From an uncultured Gammaproteobacteria bacterium (lineage in GTDB: Bacteria > Pseudomonadota > Gammaproteobacteria > GCA-002705445 > GCA-002716945), in the NCBI GenBank assembly GCA_913048065.1, contig CAJWVG010000009.1, forward strand, positions 1 through 36,984: DNA of 36,984 nucleotides, read 5' to 3'. Below the pieces are notes generated by a model. The model did not search any database, had not been told where the DNA came from, and worked only from the letters and a program-made list of their open reading frames with translations. A program made the translations under genes and the position numbers. Positions 26,196 through 35,487 of this stretch are shown here, in pieces. Every line of letters begins with the position of its first letter. Positions within the stretch are counted from its first letter, which is position 1.

Positions 26196-27357
26196 TTATA
26201 GTAAAAATAGCATTTGTTTTTTTTATGACGCTGATTATCCAAGTAATCAGGCTGGCGGCGAGAAAAGATTATTTATGATCGCAAAAGAGGCAATGAAAAG
26301 AGGATCAGATGTCAAATGGGTTTGTTTCAATTTCTGGGGAAAAAGTTCATTTTCTCATAATGAACTGGGAATTGAGCATATAGGAGTCATTTCAAAGCCT
26401 AATTTTTATAACAAAGATGGTAATCGTAACAAAAAAGAACCTATTCTATATTTAATGAATTGTTTTCTATCTATACCTTATTTTCTTAATTCAAAAGTTT
26501 GGGTCATTGGTCAATGGCCAATGATTCATATTATCCCATTAATTTTGCTAGGATCATTATTGAGAAAACAAATCTATGTCGAATGGTGGGAGACTCTTGA
26601 GAAACAATGGCTTAAAAGAGGAATTATTGGCCAGTTGGGAAGTATAATTGAATATCTCACACTCAAAATGTCTTCATTGATACCTTTTGTAGTTGATTGT
26701 GAGAGTGAAAGAGAGTTATTGTTAAGCAAAAATTCTTTTGCCAAAGTAATGGTTGTGCCAAATGGAGTCAATATTGACTTATTTCCAAAAAGTGATAGTC
26801 AATATAAGTTTGATTTTGTTTCAATGGCTAGATTAAAAAATCATAAAAGAGTCGACTTGCTTATAAGTGCAACCAGAAAATTTATTGATGAAACAGGCGA
26901 TGATGATATCCAAGTGGCAATAATTGGTGAGGGCCCAGAAAAGAAAAAGCTTTTAAACTTAGTAGACAGTCTAAATCTCCAGAGCAATATTACGTTTTTT
27001 GGTTTTATTGAAGATTATAAAGCCGCAGTATCAATTTTACAATCTTCAAAAGTTGGGATTTTAACAACAGTTGCTGGAGGTAAAGGAAGTGTTTTAATTT
27101 CTGAGCTTTTCGCTTCAGGATTGCCCGTTTTAGCGATAGGATGCGATGAAGGTATTGATCCTAGGTATATTCAAAAAGGAGTAAATGGATATATGACTCA
27201 AAGTATTTCAAGTAATGAGCTAGCGGAATTAATGATTAAAATTGTTTCAGATAATAAGAAACTAATACTTATGAAAAATAAACTATCAGAACAAAAACAA
27301 GACTTAGATTGGAGTGTATCACTTGAAAACCATCCAATACTTAATATTGGTAATTAA
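26188..27357 (+). CDS. GT4-like (GT-B) glycosyltransferase
   Basis: 'YPSNQAGGEKRLFMIAKEAMKRG', 'VVPNGVNIDLFP', 'FVSMARLKNHKRVDLLISA', 'VAIIGEGPEKKKLLNLVDSLNLQSNITFFGFI', 'SELFASGLPVLAI'. TTG start. Confidence 0.85.
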   Translation: MTNYSKNSICFFYDADYPSNQAGGEKRLFMIAKEAMKRGSDVKWVCFNFWGKSSFSHNELGIEHIGVISKPNFYNKDGNRNKKEPILYLMNCFLSIPYFLNSKVWVIGQWPMIHIIPLILLGSLLRKQIYVEWWETLEKQWLKRGIIGQLGSIIEYLTLKMSSLIPFVVDCESERELLLSKNSFAKVMVVPNGVNIDLFPKSDSQYKFDFVSMARLKNHKRVDLLISATRKFIDETGDDDIQVAIIGEGPEKKKLLNLVDSLNLQSNITFFGFIEDYKAAVSILQSSKVGILTTVAGGKGSVLISELFASGLPVLAIGCDEGIDPRYIQKGVNGYMTQSISSNELAELMIKIVSDNKKLILMKNKLSEQKQDLDWSVSLENHPILNIGN

Positions 27358-27419
27358 TAATTTATTAGCTAGTTTTCAAAATGATAGTCCTGCTATAAAA
27401 ATTAAATAATATAAAAATC

Positions 27420-28655
27420 ATGAAAAAAATTAAAAAAAATTTATCACCCACTCTTGTAGTAGAACACAATTGTTGTCGATTGTGTGGATCATCCAATTTA
27501 GAGCCAGTAATTTCATTGGGTAGTCAATATATCAACGATTTTCCAGAAAAAATTAATATAGGAAAAGGGGTTAAGGCTCCATTGGAGATAGTACATTGTT
27601 CCAATTGTGATTTAGCTCAATTAAAACATACTGCTCCTCAGGAACTGTTATATTCAAGACAATATTGGTATAGATCTGGGGTAACAGAAACAATGCAAAG
27701 AGAATTAAAAGATATTGTAACTGAATTACAGGATTTTGTAGCTTTAAAAGAAGATGATATTGTTTTAGACATAGGCGCAAATGATGGAACTATGTTGAAA
27801 TACTTTTCTGATGATTTAATTAAAATTGGCTGTGAACCTGCAAATAATCTTATCGATGAATTATCTAAAAATTGTGATAGAGTAATACATGATTTTTGGT
27901 CAGAAGAGATATACTTAGATAGCGTAAAAGATTTGAATGGTAAAAAAGCAAAAGTTGTTACAGCCATAGGAATGTTTTATGATCTCGATGATCCGGTAGC
28001 TTTTGTTTCTGATATCGAAAAAGTCTTAGATGACGATGGTATTTTTATTGCTCAGCTTATGACGTTAGCACCAATGCTAGAAAAAAATGATTTAGGTAAT
28101 ATTTGCCATGAACATATAGAGTTTTATTCTTATAAGTCTTTAGTGTATATGTATGAAAAATGTGGTCTTGAAATTACAAGAGTTACCGAGAATAGTGTTA
28201 ATGGTGGCAGTTATAGAATCTATGCAAGAAAGCTTAAAGAAGGATCAATTGATTATTCAGAAAATGCTTCTAAGCAAGATTTAATAAATTTTCAAAACAG
28301 GATAGATAGTATTAAAACTGAATGTATTAATTTCATGAAAGAAGTAAAGAAGCAAGGTAAAACAATACATGTATATGGTGCATCAACAAAAGGTAATGTC
28401 ATTTTACAGTACTTTGGCTTGAATACAGATCTAATTGATTATGCGTCCGAAAGAAGCCCAGAAAAAGTTGGTCGCTTTACAGTTGGTTCCTGGATTCCTA
28501 TTATTTCTGAACAAGAAAGTAGAAATATGAAGCCAGACTACTATTTTGTATTACCCTGGGCTTTTTTTGATGAAATGTATGCCAGGGAAGTAGATTGGAG
28601 AGATTCAGGTGGAAAGTTTATAGTCCCATTTCCAGAATTTAGAGTAGTAGATTGA
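27420..28655 (+). CDS. SAM-dependent sugar C-methyltransferase (zinc-binding N-terminus + methyltransferase + C-terminal domain)
   Basis: 'CCRLCGSSNLEPVISLGSQYINDFP', 'CSNCDLAQLKHT', 'VLDIGANDGTMLKYF', 'NICHEHIEFYSYKSL', 'HVYGASTKGNVILQYFGL'. Confidence 0.85.
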   Translation: MKKIKKNLSPTLVVEHNCCRLCGSSNLEPVISLGSQYINDFPEKINIGKGVKAPLEIVHCSNCDLAQLKHTAPQELLYSRQYWYRSGVTETMQRELKDIVTELQDFVALKEDDIVLDIGANDGTMLKYFSDDLIKIGCEPANNLIDELSKNCDRVIHDFWSEEIYLDSVKDLNGKKAKVVTAIGMFYDLDDPVAFVSDIEKVLDDDGIFIAQLMTLAPMLEKNDLGNICHEHIEFYSYKSLVYMYEKCGLEITRVTENSVNGGSYRIYARKLKEGSIDYSENASKQDLINFQNRIDSIKTECINFMKEVKKQGKTIHVYGASTKGNVILQYFGLNTDLIDYASERSPEKVGRFTVGSWIPIISEQESRNMKPDYYFVLPWAFFDEMYAREVDWRDSGGKFIVPFPEFRVVD

Positions 28656-29083
28656 GTTTTATAAATAAATCTCTTTATCAACAAATCATTAAGTCTGTTC
28701 CAATTCTTTGCATTGACTTAATAGTCATACATAAAAAAAAATATTTACTTATTAAAAGAAATGAAAATCCCTTAAAAAATGAATGGTGGGTTCCCGGTGG
28801 CAGAGTTTTATCAGGCGAAACAATAGAAGAAACTGCAAAAAGAAAATTAGAGCAAGAGGTAGGAATTAAAATCGATACTGGTATGCAAATACATGCAATA
28901 TATGAAGACTTTTTTGATGAGTCATCTATGGGTTCACATCTTTATCACACACTATCAATAGTATTTAAAATCACAATTGATAATATTGATAATATAAAGC
29001 TAGATTCTACTAGCAAAAGATGGGCATTAAAAAATAATTTACCCACTAGATTTGAATCAAAGTTGGAGGTTTTAAATGGTTAA
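28652..29083 (+). CDS. Nudix-fold GDP-mannose mannosyl hydrolase (GDPMH/Gmm)-like protein
   Basis: 'EWWVPGGRVLSGETIEETAKRKLEQEVGI' degenerate Nudix box; 'YEDFFDESSMGSHLYHTLSIVFKI' aligns with the GDPMH region. TTG start overlapping the previous stop. Confidence 0.75.
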   Translation: MSFINKSLYQQIIKSVPILCIDLIVIHKKKYLLIKRNENPLKNEWWVPGGRVLSGETIEETAKRKLEQEVGIKIDTGMQIHAIYEDFFDESSMGSHLYHTLSIVFKITIDNIDNIKLDSTSKRWALKNNLPTRFESKLEVLNG

Positions 29084-30053
29084 GGTATTAATATTTGGTT
29101 GTACTGGACAGGATGGAAGTTATCTGACCGAAATATTATTAAAAGAAGGCTATGAAGTCCATGGATTAATAAGAAAATCTGCAACTAGTAATACAATAAA
29201 TATAGATCATATTATCAATTCAGAATTCTATAATTCAGGACAGTTTAAAATTGTAAGAGGAGATTTATTAGACCATGCTAGTATTTTTAAAGCGATTTCG
29301 CAAATTGAGCCTGATTTCATTTATAATGAAGCAGATCAAGATCATGTTTCTTGGAGTTATGACATACCAAGTTATTCTTTATCTACTACTACTACAGCTG
29401 CAGTAAATATATTAGAATCTATTAAAACTATAAATCCAAAAATTAACTTTTTTCAGCCCGTTTCATCGAATATGTTTGGTATTCCTATTGACAAAACTCA
29501 AAATGAAAAAACCTCCCATCATCCAGTAAGTCCTTATGGTATTGCAAAATCAGCAACATTTCATTTATGTAGATTCTACAGAGAATCCTATGACATGAAT
29601 GTTTCGACTGGTATACTATACAATCATGAATCACCTAGAAGGCCTGAAGAATATCTATCAAGAAAGGTTACTATGGCTGTAGCTAAAATCAAAAAAGGTA
29701 TCCAGCAAAAACTAGTACTTGGAGATTTAAACGGATACGTTGATTGGGGATATGCCAAAGAATTCATGGAAATAGCAAAAAAAATTAATGAATCTAATTT
29801 TGCAGATGATTTCGTTGTTGGAACTGGAGTATTAACTAAAGTAGAAGATTTTGTAAAAATTGCTTTTGATAAAGTTGATTTAAATTGGAAAGACTACGTC
29901 TCAACATCAGAGCAATTTAAAAGACCCGTACCAACAGGAGTATTATGTGCAGATACATCTAAGTTAGAACAGAAATTATCTATTAAACCTAAGATATTAA
30001 TTGACCAGCTCATCTCAATCATGCTAGAGAATGATTTAAAAAATGTCAGATAA
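29076..30053 (+). CDS. Divergent GDP-mannose 4,6-dehydratase-like SDR
   Basis: 'IFGCTGQDGSYLTEILLKEGYEVHGLIRK', 'YGIAKSATFH' (YxxxK), 'NHESPRRPEEYLSRKVT'. The catalytic-loop motif TSE/SSE is here 'VSSNMFG'. Confidence 0.8.
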   Translation: MVKVLIFGCTGQDGSYLTEILLKEGYEVHGLIRKSATSNTINIDHIINSEFYNSGQFKIVRGDLLDHASIFKAISQIEPDFIYNEADQDHVSWSYDIPSYSLSTTTTAAVNILESIKTINPKINFFQPVSSNMFGIPIDKTQNEKTSHHPVSPYGIAKSATFHLCRFYRESYDMNVSTGILYNHESPRRPEEYLSRKVTMAVAKIKKGIQQKLVLGDLNGYVDWGYAKEFMEIAKKINESNFADDFVVGTGVLTKVEDFVKIAFDKVDLNWKDYVSTSEQFKRPVPTGVLCADTSKLEQKLSIKPKILIDQLISIMLENDLKNVR

Positions 30054-30471
30054 TTTACAGATCAAAAAAGATATTATTGTAAAGGGTGAAAAAGTGGCAT
30101 TATTCATTCCTAATATTGGAACAGAAAAAAGGATTGAATTTTTCACAGATGCAGAAGATCAATTACAGATAGCTGCTTTTAATATGAATGAAGGTCAAAG
30201 GATTCAACCTCATGTTCACTTAAAAAATGAAAGAATGCTAGAAAAAACAGTAGAAATAATTTTTGTACAAAAAGGGCAAATGTCTGTTACATTTCACGAA
30301 AGCGAAGAAGATAAAACTGTCCTTAAAAGTATAGTAATGAATCCAGGAGATGTCATTTTTTTAAAGTCAGGAATTCATGGATTTATTATTGATAAAGATT
30401 GCAAGTTTTTAGAGTTCAAACAAGGACCTTTTACAGAATCTTTGGACAAGAAAAAACTATATAATCAATAA
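30043..30471 (+). CDS. Cupin-fold protein
   Basis: 'NEGQRIQPHVHLKNERMLEKTVEIIFVQKGQMSVTF', 'MNPGDVIFLKSGIHGFII'. 142 aa. Confidence 0.7.
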   Translation: MSDNLQIKKDIIVKGEKVALFIPNIGTEKRIEFFTDAEDQLQIAAFNMNEGQRIQPHVHLKNERMLEKTVEIIFVQKGQMSVTFHESEEDKTVLKSIVMNPGDVIFLKSGIHGFIIDKDCKFLEFKQGPFTESLDKKKLYNQ

Positions 30472-30493
30472 AAAGAGAGATATATTAATAAAG

Positions 30494-31543
30494 ATGGTTA
30501 AATCTAAAAAAAGAGCATTAATTACAGGGATCACAGGTCAAGATGGAGCATATCTTGCAAAATTATTATTAGATAAAGATTATGAGGTTTTTGGGACATA
30601 TCGAAGGATTTCTACTCCAAATTTCTGGAGATTACAATATTTAGGTATTAAAGAGAAAATTACAATTTTACCATTAGAGTTATCAGATTCTTCATCCATT
30701 ATAACTGCTATTGAAACTTCACAGCCTGATGAACTATATAACTTAGCAGCACAAAGCTTTGTTGGAGCATCATTTGAAAATCCTATTTACACTACAGATG
30801 TATCTGGATTAGGAGTAGTTAGATTATTAGAAGTAGTAAGGCATCATTGCCCACAAGTAAGATTGTATCAAGCCTCAACCAGTGAAATGTATGGAGATAA
30901 TCGATCAGGATTACTTTCAGAGGAAACATCTTTTATTCCATCAAGTCCTTATGCTGGCGCAAAGCTTTTAGCTCATAATTCCGTAAAAATATATAGAGAG
31001 TCATATAATCTATTTTTATCAAATGGAATTCTCTTTAATCATGAATCACCTCTTAGAGGACTTGAATTTGTTACAAGAAAAATTACTAACGAAGTAGCAA
31101 AAATAAAATTAGGTCTATCTAAATCTATTTCTCTTGGAAATATAAATAGTAGTAGAGATTGGGGGTACGCTCCAGATTATGTAGAGGCAATGTGGAGAAT
31201 ACTACAACACAGTGAGCCTCTTGATATTGTTGTTGCTACAAATACTAACTATACAGTTGAAAATTTTCTAGATGCAGCTTGTAAGCATGCAGGCTTAGAC
31301 TATAAAGACTTTCTTAAAGTAAATAAAAAGTTTCTTAGACCTTTAGATGTTAATTATTTACGCGGAGATAATTCTAAAGCAAAAGATGTCTTGGGGTGGG
31401 AACCGCAAGTTACTTTCGATAATCTAGTAAAAATTATGGTTGATTCTGACATAGCAAGGTGGAAAGCATATAAAGAGGGAAAACATATGCCTTGGGATGC
31501 TTTACATTATCCATCTGAAAATAATATGATATCTTTTAAATGA
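30494..31543 (+). CDS. gmd: GDP-mannose 4,6-dehydratase
   Basis: 'RALITGITGQDGAYLAKLLLDKDYEVFGTYRR', 'NLAAQSFVGASFENP', 'ASTSEMYGD', 'YAGAKLLAHN', 'FNHESPLRGLEFVTRKITNEVAKI'. Confidence 0.88.
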   Translation: MVKSKKRALITGITGQDGAYLAKLLLDKDYEVFGTYRRISTPNFWRLQYLGIKEKITILPLELSDSSSIITAIETSQPDELYNLAAQSFVGASFENPIYTTDVSGLGVVRLLEVVRHHCPQVRLYQASTSEMYGDNRSGLLSEETSFIPSSPYAGAKLLAHNSVKIYRESYNLFLSNGILFNHESPLRGLEFVTRKITNEVAKIKLGLSKSISLGNINSSRDWGYAPDYVEAMWRILQHSEPLDIVVATNTNYTVENFLDAACKHAGLDYKDFLKVNKKFLRPLDVNYLRGDNSKAKDVLGWEPQVTFDNLVKIMVDSDIARWKAYKEGKHMPWDALHYPSENNMISFK

Positions 31544-32694
31544 GCTATAAAAAATATCCAGTTAGTATTCCTGAGTTATCAGGCAATGAAAAAAAATATC
31601 TTAATGACGCTCTTGATACTAATTGGATTTCATCTACAGGTAAATATGTTGATTCATTTGAAAATAATTTTTCAGAATATTTAAATATCAATCATACTAT
31701 AACAGTATCTAATGGTACAGTTGCACTTCATCTAGCTCTTGTAGCTTTAGGGGTTCAGAAAGATGATGAAGTTATTGTTTCAAATCATAACGGGGTATAT
31801 GGTCCATTTGCCATTGAATATGTGGGAGCTAAGCCTATTTTTATTGAATCAAAAAAGGACACTTGGAATATTGATCCTTCTTTAATTGAAGAAAAAATTA
31901 CAAAAAAAACAAAAGCAATTATGATAGTTCATATATATGGATATGCGTGTGATATGAAGGCAATAATGAAAATTGCAAAAAAACATAATTTAAAAGTAAT
32001 TGAAGATGCTGCTGAGTCTCATGGTGCATCAATTGATGGTATGAAATGCGGGACCTTTGGAGATATTTCGATATTTAGTTTTTATGCTAATAAAATAATT
32101 ACTTCCGGTGAAGGCGGTGCAGTTGTAACCAACGATGATGAGCTAGCACTTAAATGTCGTTATTATAAAAATCTTTGTTTTAAAATAAATGGACCTCGCG
32201 ATTTCCAACATTCAGATATTGGTTATAATTATAGAATGTCAAACTTACATGCAGCATTATTATGTGCACAGCTAGAAAAAATTGATTATTATATTGATAA
32301 AAGGAACGATTGTTTTAATAATTTTAAAAATTATTTTTTATCTTCTGATCTCGATAATTTTTTTAGTTTTCCTAAACCTGAAATAGATTCTTTTAATGTA
32401 GCATGGGTAAATGTAATAAAACTAGAAAATACAAATATTAATATTAATGACTTAAGATTTGAGCTATCAAAAGTTGGCATAGATTCTAGAAATTTATTTT
32501 ACCCATCACATAAACAATTATTTTTAAAGAATGGATCTCCCAATGAATCTTTTTCTATTTCAGAGGATTTATATTTAAAAGGAATGTATGTACCTTCAGG
32601 AAGTAATTTAGAAAAAAAAGATATTCTATATATTTCTAAAACAATTGAAAAAACATTTTCCGAATTAAAAGCAAATAATGATAAAAATTCTTAA
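31540..32694 (+). CDS. DegT-family aminotransferase, GDP-perosamine synthase-like
   Basis: 'VSIPELSGNEKKYLNDALDTNWISSTGKYVDSFE', 'VSNGTVALHLALVALG', 'VIEDAAESHGA', catalytic Lys 'SFYANKIITSGEGGAVVTND'. Immediately after gmd (ATGA overlap). Confidence 0.82.
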   Translation: MSYKKYPVSIPELSGNEKKYLNDALDTNWISSTGKYVDSFENNFSEYLNINHTITVSNGTVALHLALVALGVQKDDEVIVSNHNGVYGPFAIEYVGAKPIFIESKKDTWNIDPSLIEEKITKKTKAIMIVHIYGYACDMKAIMKIAKKHNLKVIEDAAESHGASIDGMKCGTFGDISIFSFYANKIITSGEGGAVVTNDDELALKCRYYKNLCFKINGPRDFQHSDIGYNYRMSNLHAALLCAQLEKIDYYIDKRNDCFNNFKNYFLSSDLDNFFSFPKPEIDSFNVAWVNVIKLENTNININDLRFELSKVGIDSRNLFYPSHKQLFLKNGSPNESFSISEDLYLKGMYVPSGSNLEKKDILYISKTIEKTFSELKANNDKNS

Positions 32695-33355
32695 ACAAGA
32701 TTATGATTTTGACGTTCACCCAGAGCCATATTTAATTCAAGTTCTTGATAAATGTTTCAAAAATGCTAATAACTTTTATGATTTTGGCTGTGGAAGAGGT
32801 CATTGGGCTAAATTTTTAGTTAAAAGATATCAAATTCCATTTAATTGTTTCGATGTTGACAAAGATGCGGAGATGCACACAAGAAGAGAGCTTAGTAGTC
32901 ATTTATTAAATTCAAAAATTAAAGATTTTTCATATGACGTTATTTTTGTTTCTTGTGTTACAGAAATGATTAACGAAAATGAAGTGAGTTCGTCCATTGA
33001 TTCAATTATAAGTAAGCTAGATATTAACAAAAGAAAAGGTAAAATATTTCTTTCCAGTGCATTTTATAATCCTTTTTCAATAAAATGGATTATTTATAGA
33101 CTTTTAGGAAAAGGAGATGTAAAAAATTACTTTATTAAAAATAAACACTATAGGAATTTTTATAAGAAAAGTGAAATCATATCTTTTTTTAAAGAAAAGG
33201 GATTCAAATTAGTCTATAGTGTTAGAGGGGAAATAATACCAAAGGGACCAAAATGGATAAAATCTTTTTTAAGATTTATTTTTCCATTAGATTTTTTATA
33301 TGATAGATTTTATCTTGTTCTAGAATTTGATATTATTAATTCAAATAAAAAATAA
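32678..33355 (+). CDS. Class I SAM-dependent methyltransferase-like protein
   Basis: 'NFYDFGCGRGHWAKFLVKRYQIPFNCFDVDKDAE' motif I; 225 aa. Confidence 0.68.
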   Translation: MIKILKQDYDFDVHPEPYLIQVLDKCFKNANNFYDFGCGRGHWAKFLVKRYQIPFNCFDVDKDAEMHTRRELSSHLLNSKIKDFSYDVIFVSCVTEMINENEVSSSIDSIISKLDINKRKGKIFLSSAFYNPFSIKWIIYRLLGKGDVKNYFIKNKHYRNFYKKSEIISFFKEKGFKLVYSVRGEIIPKGPKWIKSFLRFIFPLDFLYDRFYLVLEFDIINSNKK

Positions 33356-33376
33356 TAAACTTTTTAAGGAGATTTT

Positions 33377-33925
33377 ATGCTTGATTTAAAAAAATATTTA
33401 GACTCATATAAAGATTTAATTTTGAGTGATTCTTGTGAAAGTAAATTATTTGATATTCAAGAATTAATTTTAAAGTCACGCGGTTCAAGGATTTTTGTTT
33501 TTGGCAATGGTGGAAGTGCATCAATAGCAGACCATTTTGCTGTAGATATGACCAAAAATGCTGGAGTTCCTACTCTATCGATGAATAGCAGTTCAATGAT
33601 AACTTGTTTAGCTAATGATTATGGATATGAAAATTGGATGCAAAAATGCCTAGAGTATCACGCCTCATCTAATGATTTTGTCTTTTTAATTAGCTCAAGT
33701 GGACAATCTAAAAATGTATTAAACGCATGTAATTATGCAAATAATGAAGATATTACCTCAATAACTTTTACTGGTTTTAAAACAGATAATCCTTTACGTA
33801 GAGCCGGAAAAATTAACTTTTGGGCTGATTCCAAATCCTATAATATTGTCGAGAATATTCATCAAATATGGATTTTAAGTCTTGTTGATTTAATTATTGG
33901 GAAGTCAGAGTATTCCGCTTCATGA
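33377..33925 (+). CDS. gmhA: SIS-domain sedoheptulose-7-phosphate isomerase (GmhA-like)
   Basis: 'RIFVFGNGGSASIADHFAVDMTKN', 'VFLISSSGQSKNVLNACNYA'. AAGGAG Shine-Dalgarno at 33366-33371. Confidence 0.82.
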   Translation: MLDLKKYLDSYKDLILSDSCESKLFDIQELILKSRGSRIFVFGNGGSASIADHFAVDMTKNAGVPTLSMNSSSMITCLANDYGYENWMQKCLEYHASSNDFVFLISSSGQSKNVLNACNYANNEDITSITFTGFKTDNPLRRAGKINFWADSKSYNIVENIHQIWILSLVDLIIGKSEYSAS

Positions 33926-34530
33926 TTTTAAAGGTAATTTTTGATTTTATTATATCAATTATAGGATTGATTTTATTGCTACCTTTTTTAGCATTAATGT
34001 CAATAGCAATATTATTTGAATCAGGCTTTCCAATTCTGCATAGAAGGGAAGTTCATTCTTCTTCTTCTAAAACTTTTAACTTCTATAAATTTAGAACAAT
34101 GTACAAAGACGCAGACAAAAGATTAGAAATACTCTTAAAAAATAATCCCGAAATAAAATTAGAATATGAAACATATTATAAATTAAAAAATGATCCTAGA
34201 ATCACAAAGTTAGGTAATATATTAAGACAGTTAAGTTTAGATGAACTACCACAACTATTAAATGTGGTATTTTTACAGATGTCTTTAGTAGGACCAAGGC
34301 CAAAAACTACATTCGAGTTAAATAAATATTTTGATAAAAAAGATCATCAATTACTCTTCAGCGTTAAACCTGGAATAACATGTATTTGGCAAATTTCTGG
34401 TAGATCTAATATTGATTATGCTCAAAGAGTAGAAATGGATTTAGACTATGCAAAAAATAGAAGCTTTATTATGGATATGAAAATTTTATTTGAAACCCCA
34501 ATTGCTTTATTGAAAAAGGATGCTGTTTAA
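33922..34530 (+). CDS. PglC-like monotopic phosphoglycosyltransferase (undecaprenyl-P sugar phosphotransferase)
   Basis: 'FNFYKFRTMYKDAD', 'NDPRITKLGNILRQLSLDELPQLLNVVFLQMSLVGPRPKT', 'KPGITCIWQISGRSN'. Only 202 aa. Confidence 0.88.
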   Translation: MILKVIFDFIISIIGLILLLPFLALMSIAILFESGFPILHRREVHSSSSKTFNFYKFRTMYKDADKRLEILLKNNPEIKLEYETYYKLKNDPRITKLGNILRQLSLDELPQLLNVVFLQMSLVGPRPKTTFELNKYFDKKDHQLLFSVKPGITCIWQISGRSNIDYAQRVEMDLDYAKNRSFIMDMKILFETPIALLKKDAV

Positions 34531-34533
34531 AAA

Positions 34534-35487
34534 ATGAATATTTTGGTTACAGGAGGCGCTGGTTACATAGGAAAGGCTTTCATTAATAAATATTTTGAAA
34601 ATTTTGATAAAATATTTGTCATTGATAATCTTTATGATAGTTTTAATAAAGATTTTCCTGAAAATGTTATTTTTTTTGAATCAAACTTCGGAAATAAATC
34701 AGTTTTAGAAAAAGTATTTAATAATAATATTGATTGCGTATTTCATTTTGCAGCCTATGCAAGAATCGGTGAATCAAATTCTAATCCAAGTCCTTTCTTT
34801 GATAACAATGTAAAACAAATGATTATGCTATTAGATGTAATGAATGATTATAATTGTAAAAAAATTATTTTTTCATCTTCAGCATCTGTTTTTGGTAATC
34901 CAACAACTATTCCTGTTGATGAGAATCATCCAAAACTGCCAATTAGCTCATATGGTGAAACTAAATTAATGGGAGAAAAGATTTTAGAATGGTACCATAA
35001 AGCATATAAAATAAATAGTATCTCTCTTCGTTATTTTAACGCTGCCGGTGCTTTTGGAGATTTTGGTGAACAAAGAAAGCATGAAACGCATATCCTGCCA
35101 TTAATCTTTAAATCAATTAGAGAAAAAAAAGTTTTTAATATTTTTGGTAATGATTATAAAACTAAGGACGGTACATGTGTGCGCGACTATATTCACGTTG
35201 AAGATTTAGTTGATGCTCATATGCTGGCATTTTCTAATTTAGATAAAATTAAATTTGATGCTTTTAATTTAGGTTCTGAGTACGGAGTATCAAACTTGGA
35301 GCTTATTAAGCTAATCTCAGATTTATTGAACGTAGAACCAAATTATGAATTTCAAAGTAGAAGGTATGGTGATCCTGATGAGCTAATAGCTTCCTCTGTT
35401 CGTGCAAAAAAGTACTTGAATTGGAATCATAAACATTCAATTACTGATATTGTTCAATCGCTAATAAAATACTATAATGCCAAATGA
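34534..35487 (+). CDS. galE: UDP-glucose 4-epimerase-like SDR
   Basis: 'ILVTGGAGYIGKAF', 'HFAAYARIGESNSNP', 'FSSSASVFGNP', 'YGETKLMGEKIL', 'RYFNAAGAF', 'DGTCVRDYIHVEDLVDAH'. Confidence 0.85.
   Translation: MNILVTGGAGYIGKAFINKYFENFDKIFVIDNLYDSFNKDFPENVIFFESNFGNKSVLEKVFNNNIDCVFHFAAYARIGESNSNPSPFFDNNVKQMIMLLDVMNDYNCKKIIFSSSASVFGNPTTIPVDENHPKLPISSYGETKLMGEKILEWYHKAYKINSISLRYFNAAGAFGDFGEQRKHETHILPLIFKSIREKKVFNIFGNDYKTKDGTCVRDYIHVEDLVDAHMLAFSNLDKIKFDAFNLGSEYGVSNLELIKLISDLLNVEPNYEFQSRRYGDPDELIASSVRAKKYLNWNHKHSITDIVQSLIKYYNAK

Noticed and set aside
27571-27967. Two minus-strand ORFs (69 and 109 aa) inside the C-methyltransferase gene
   Set aside because: Antisense to conserved methyltransferase motifs; no domain signal.
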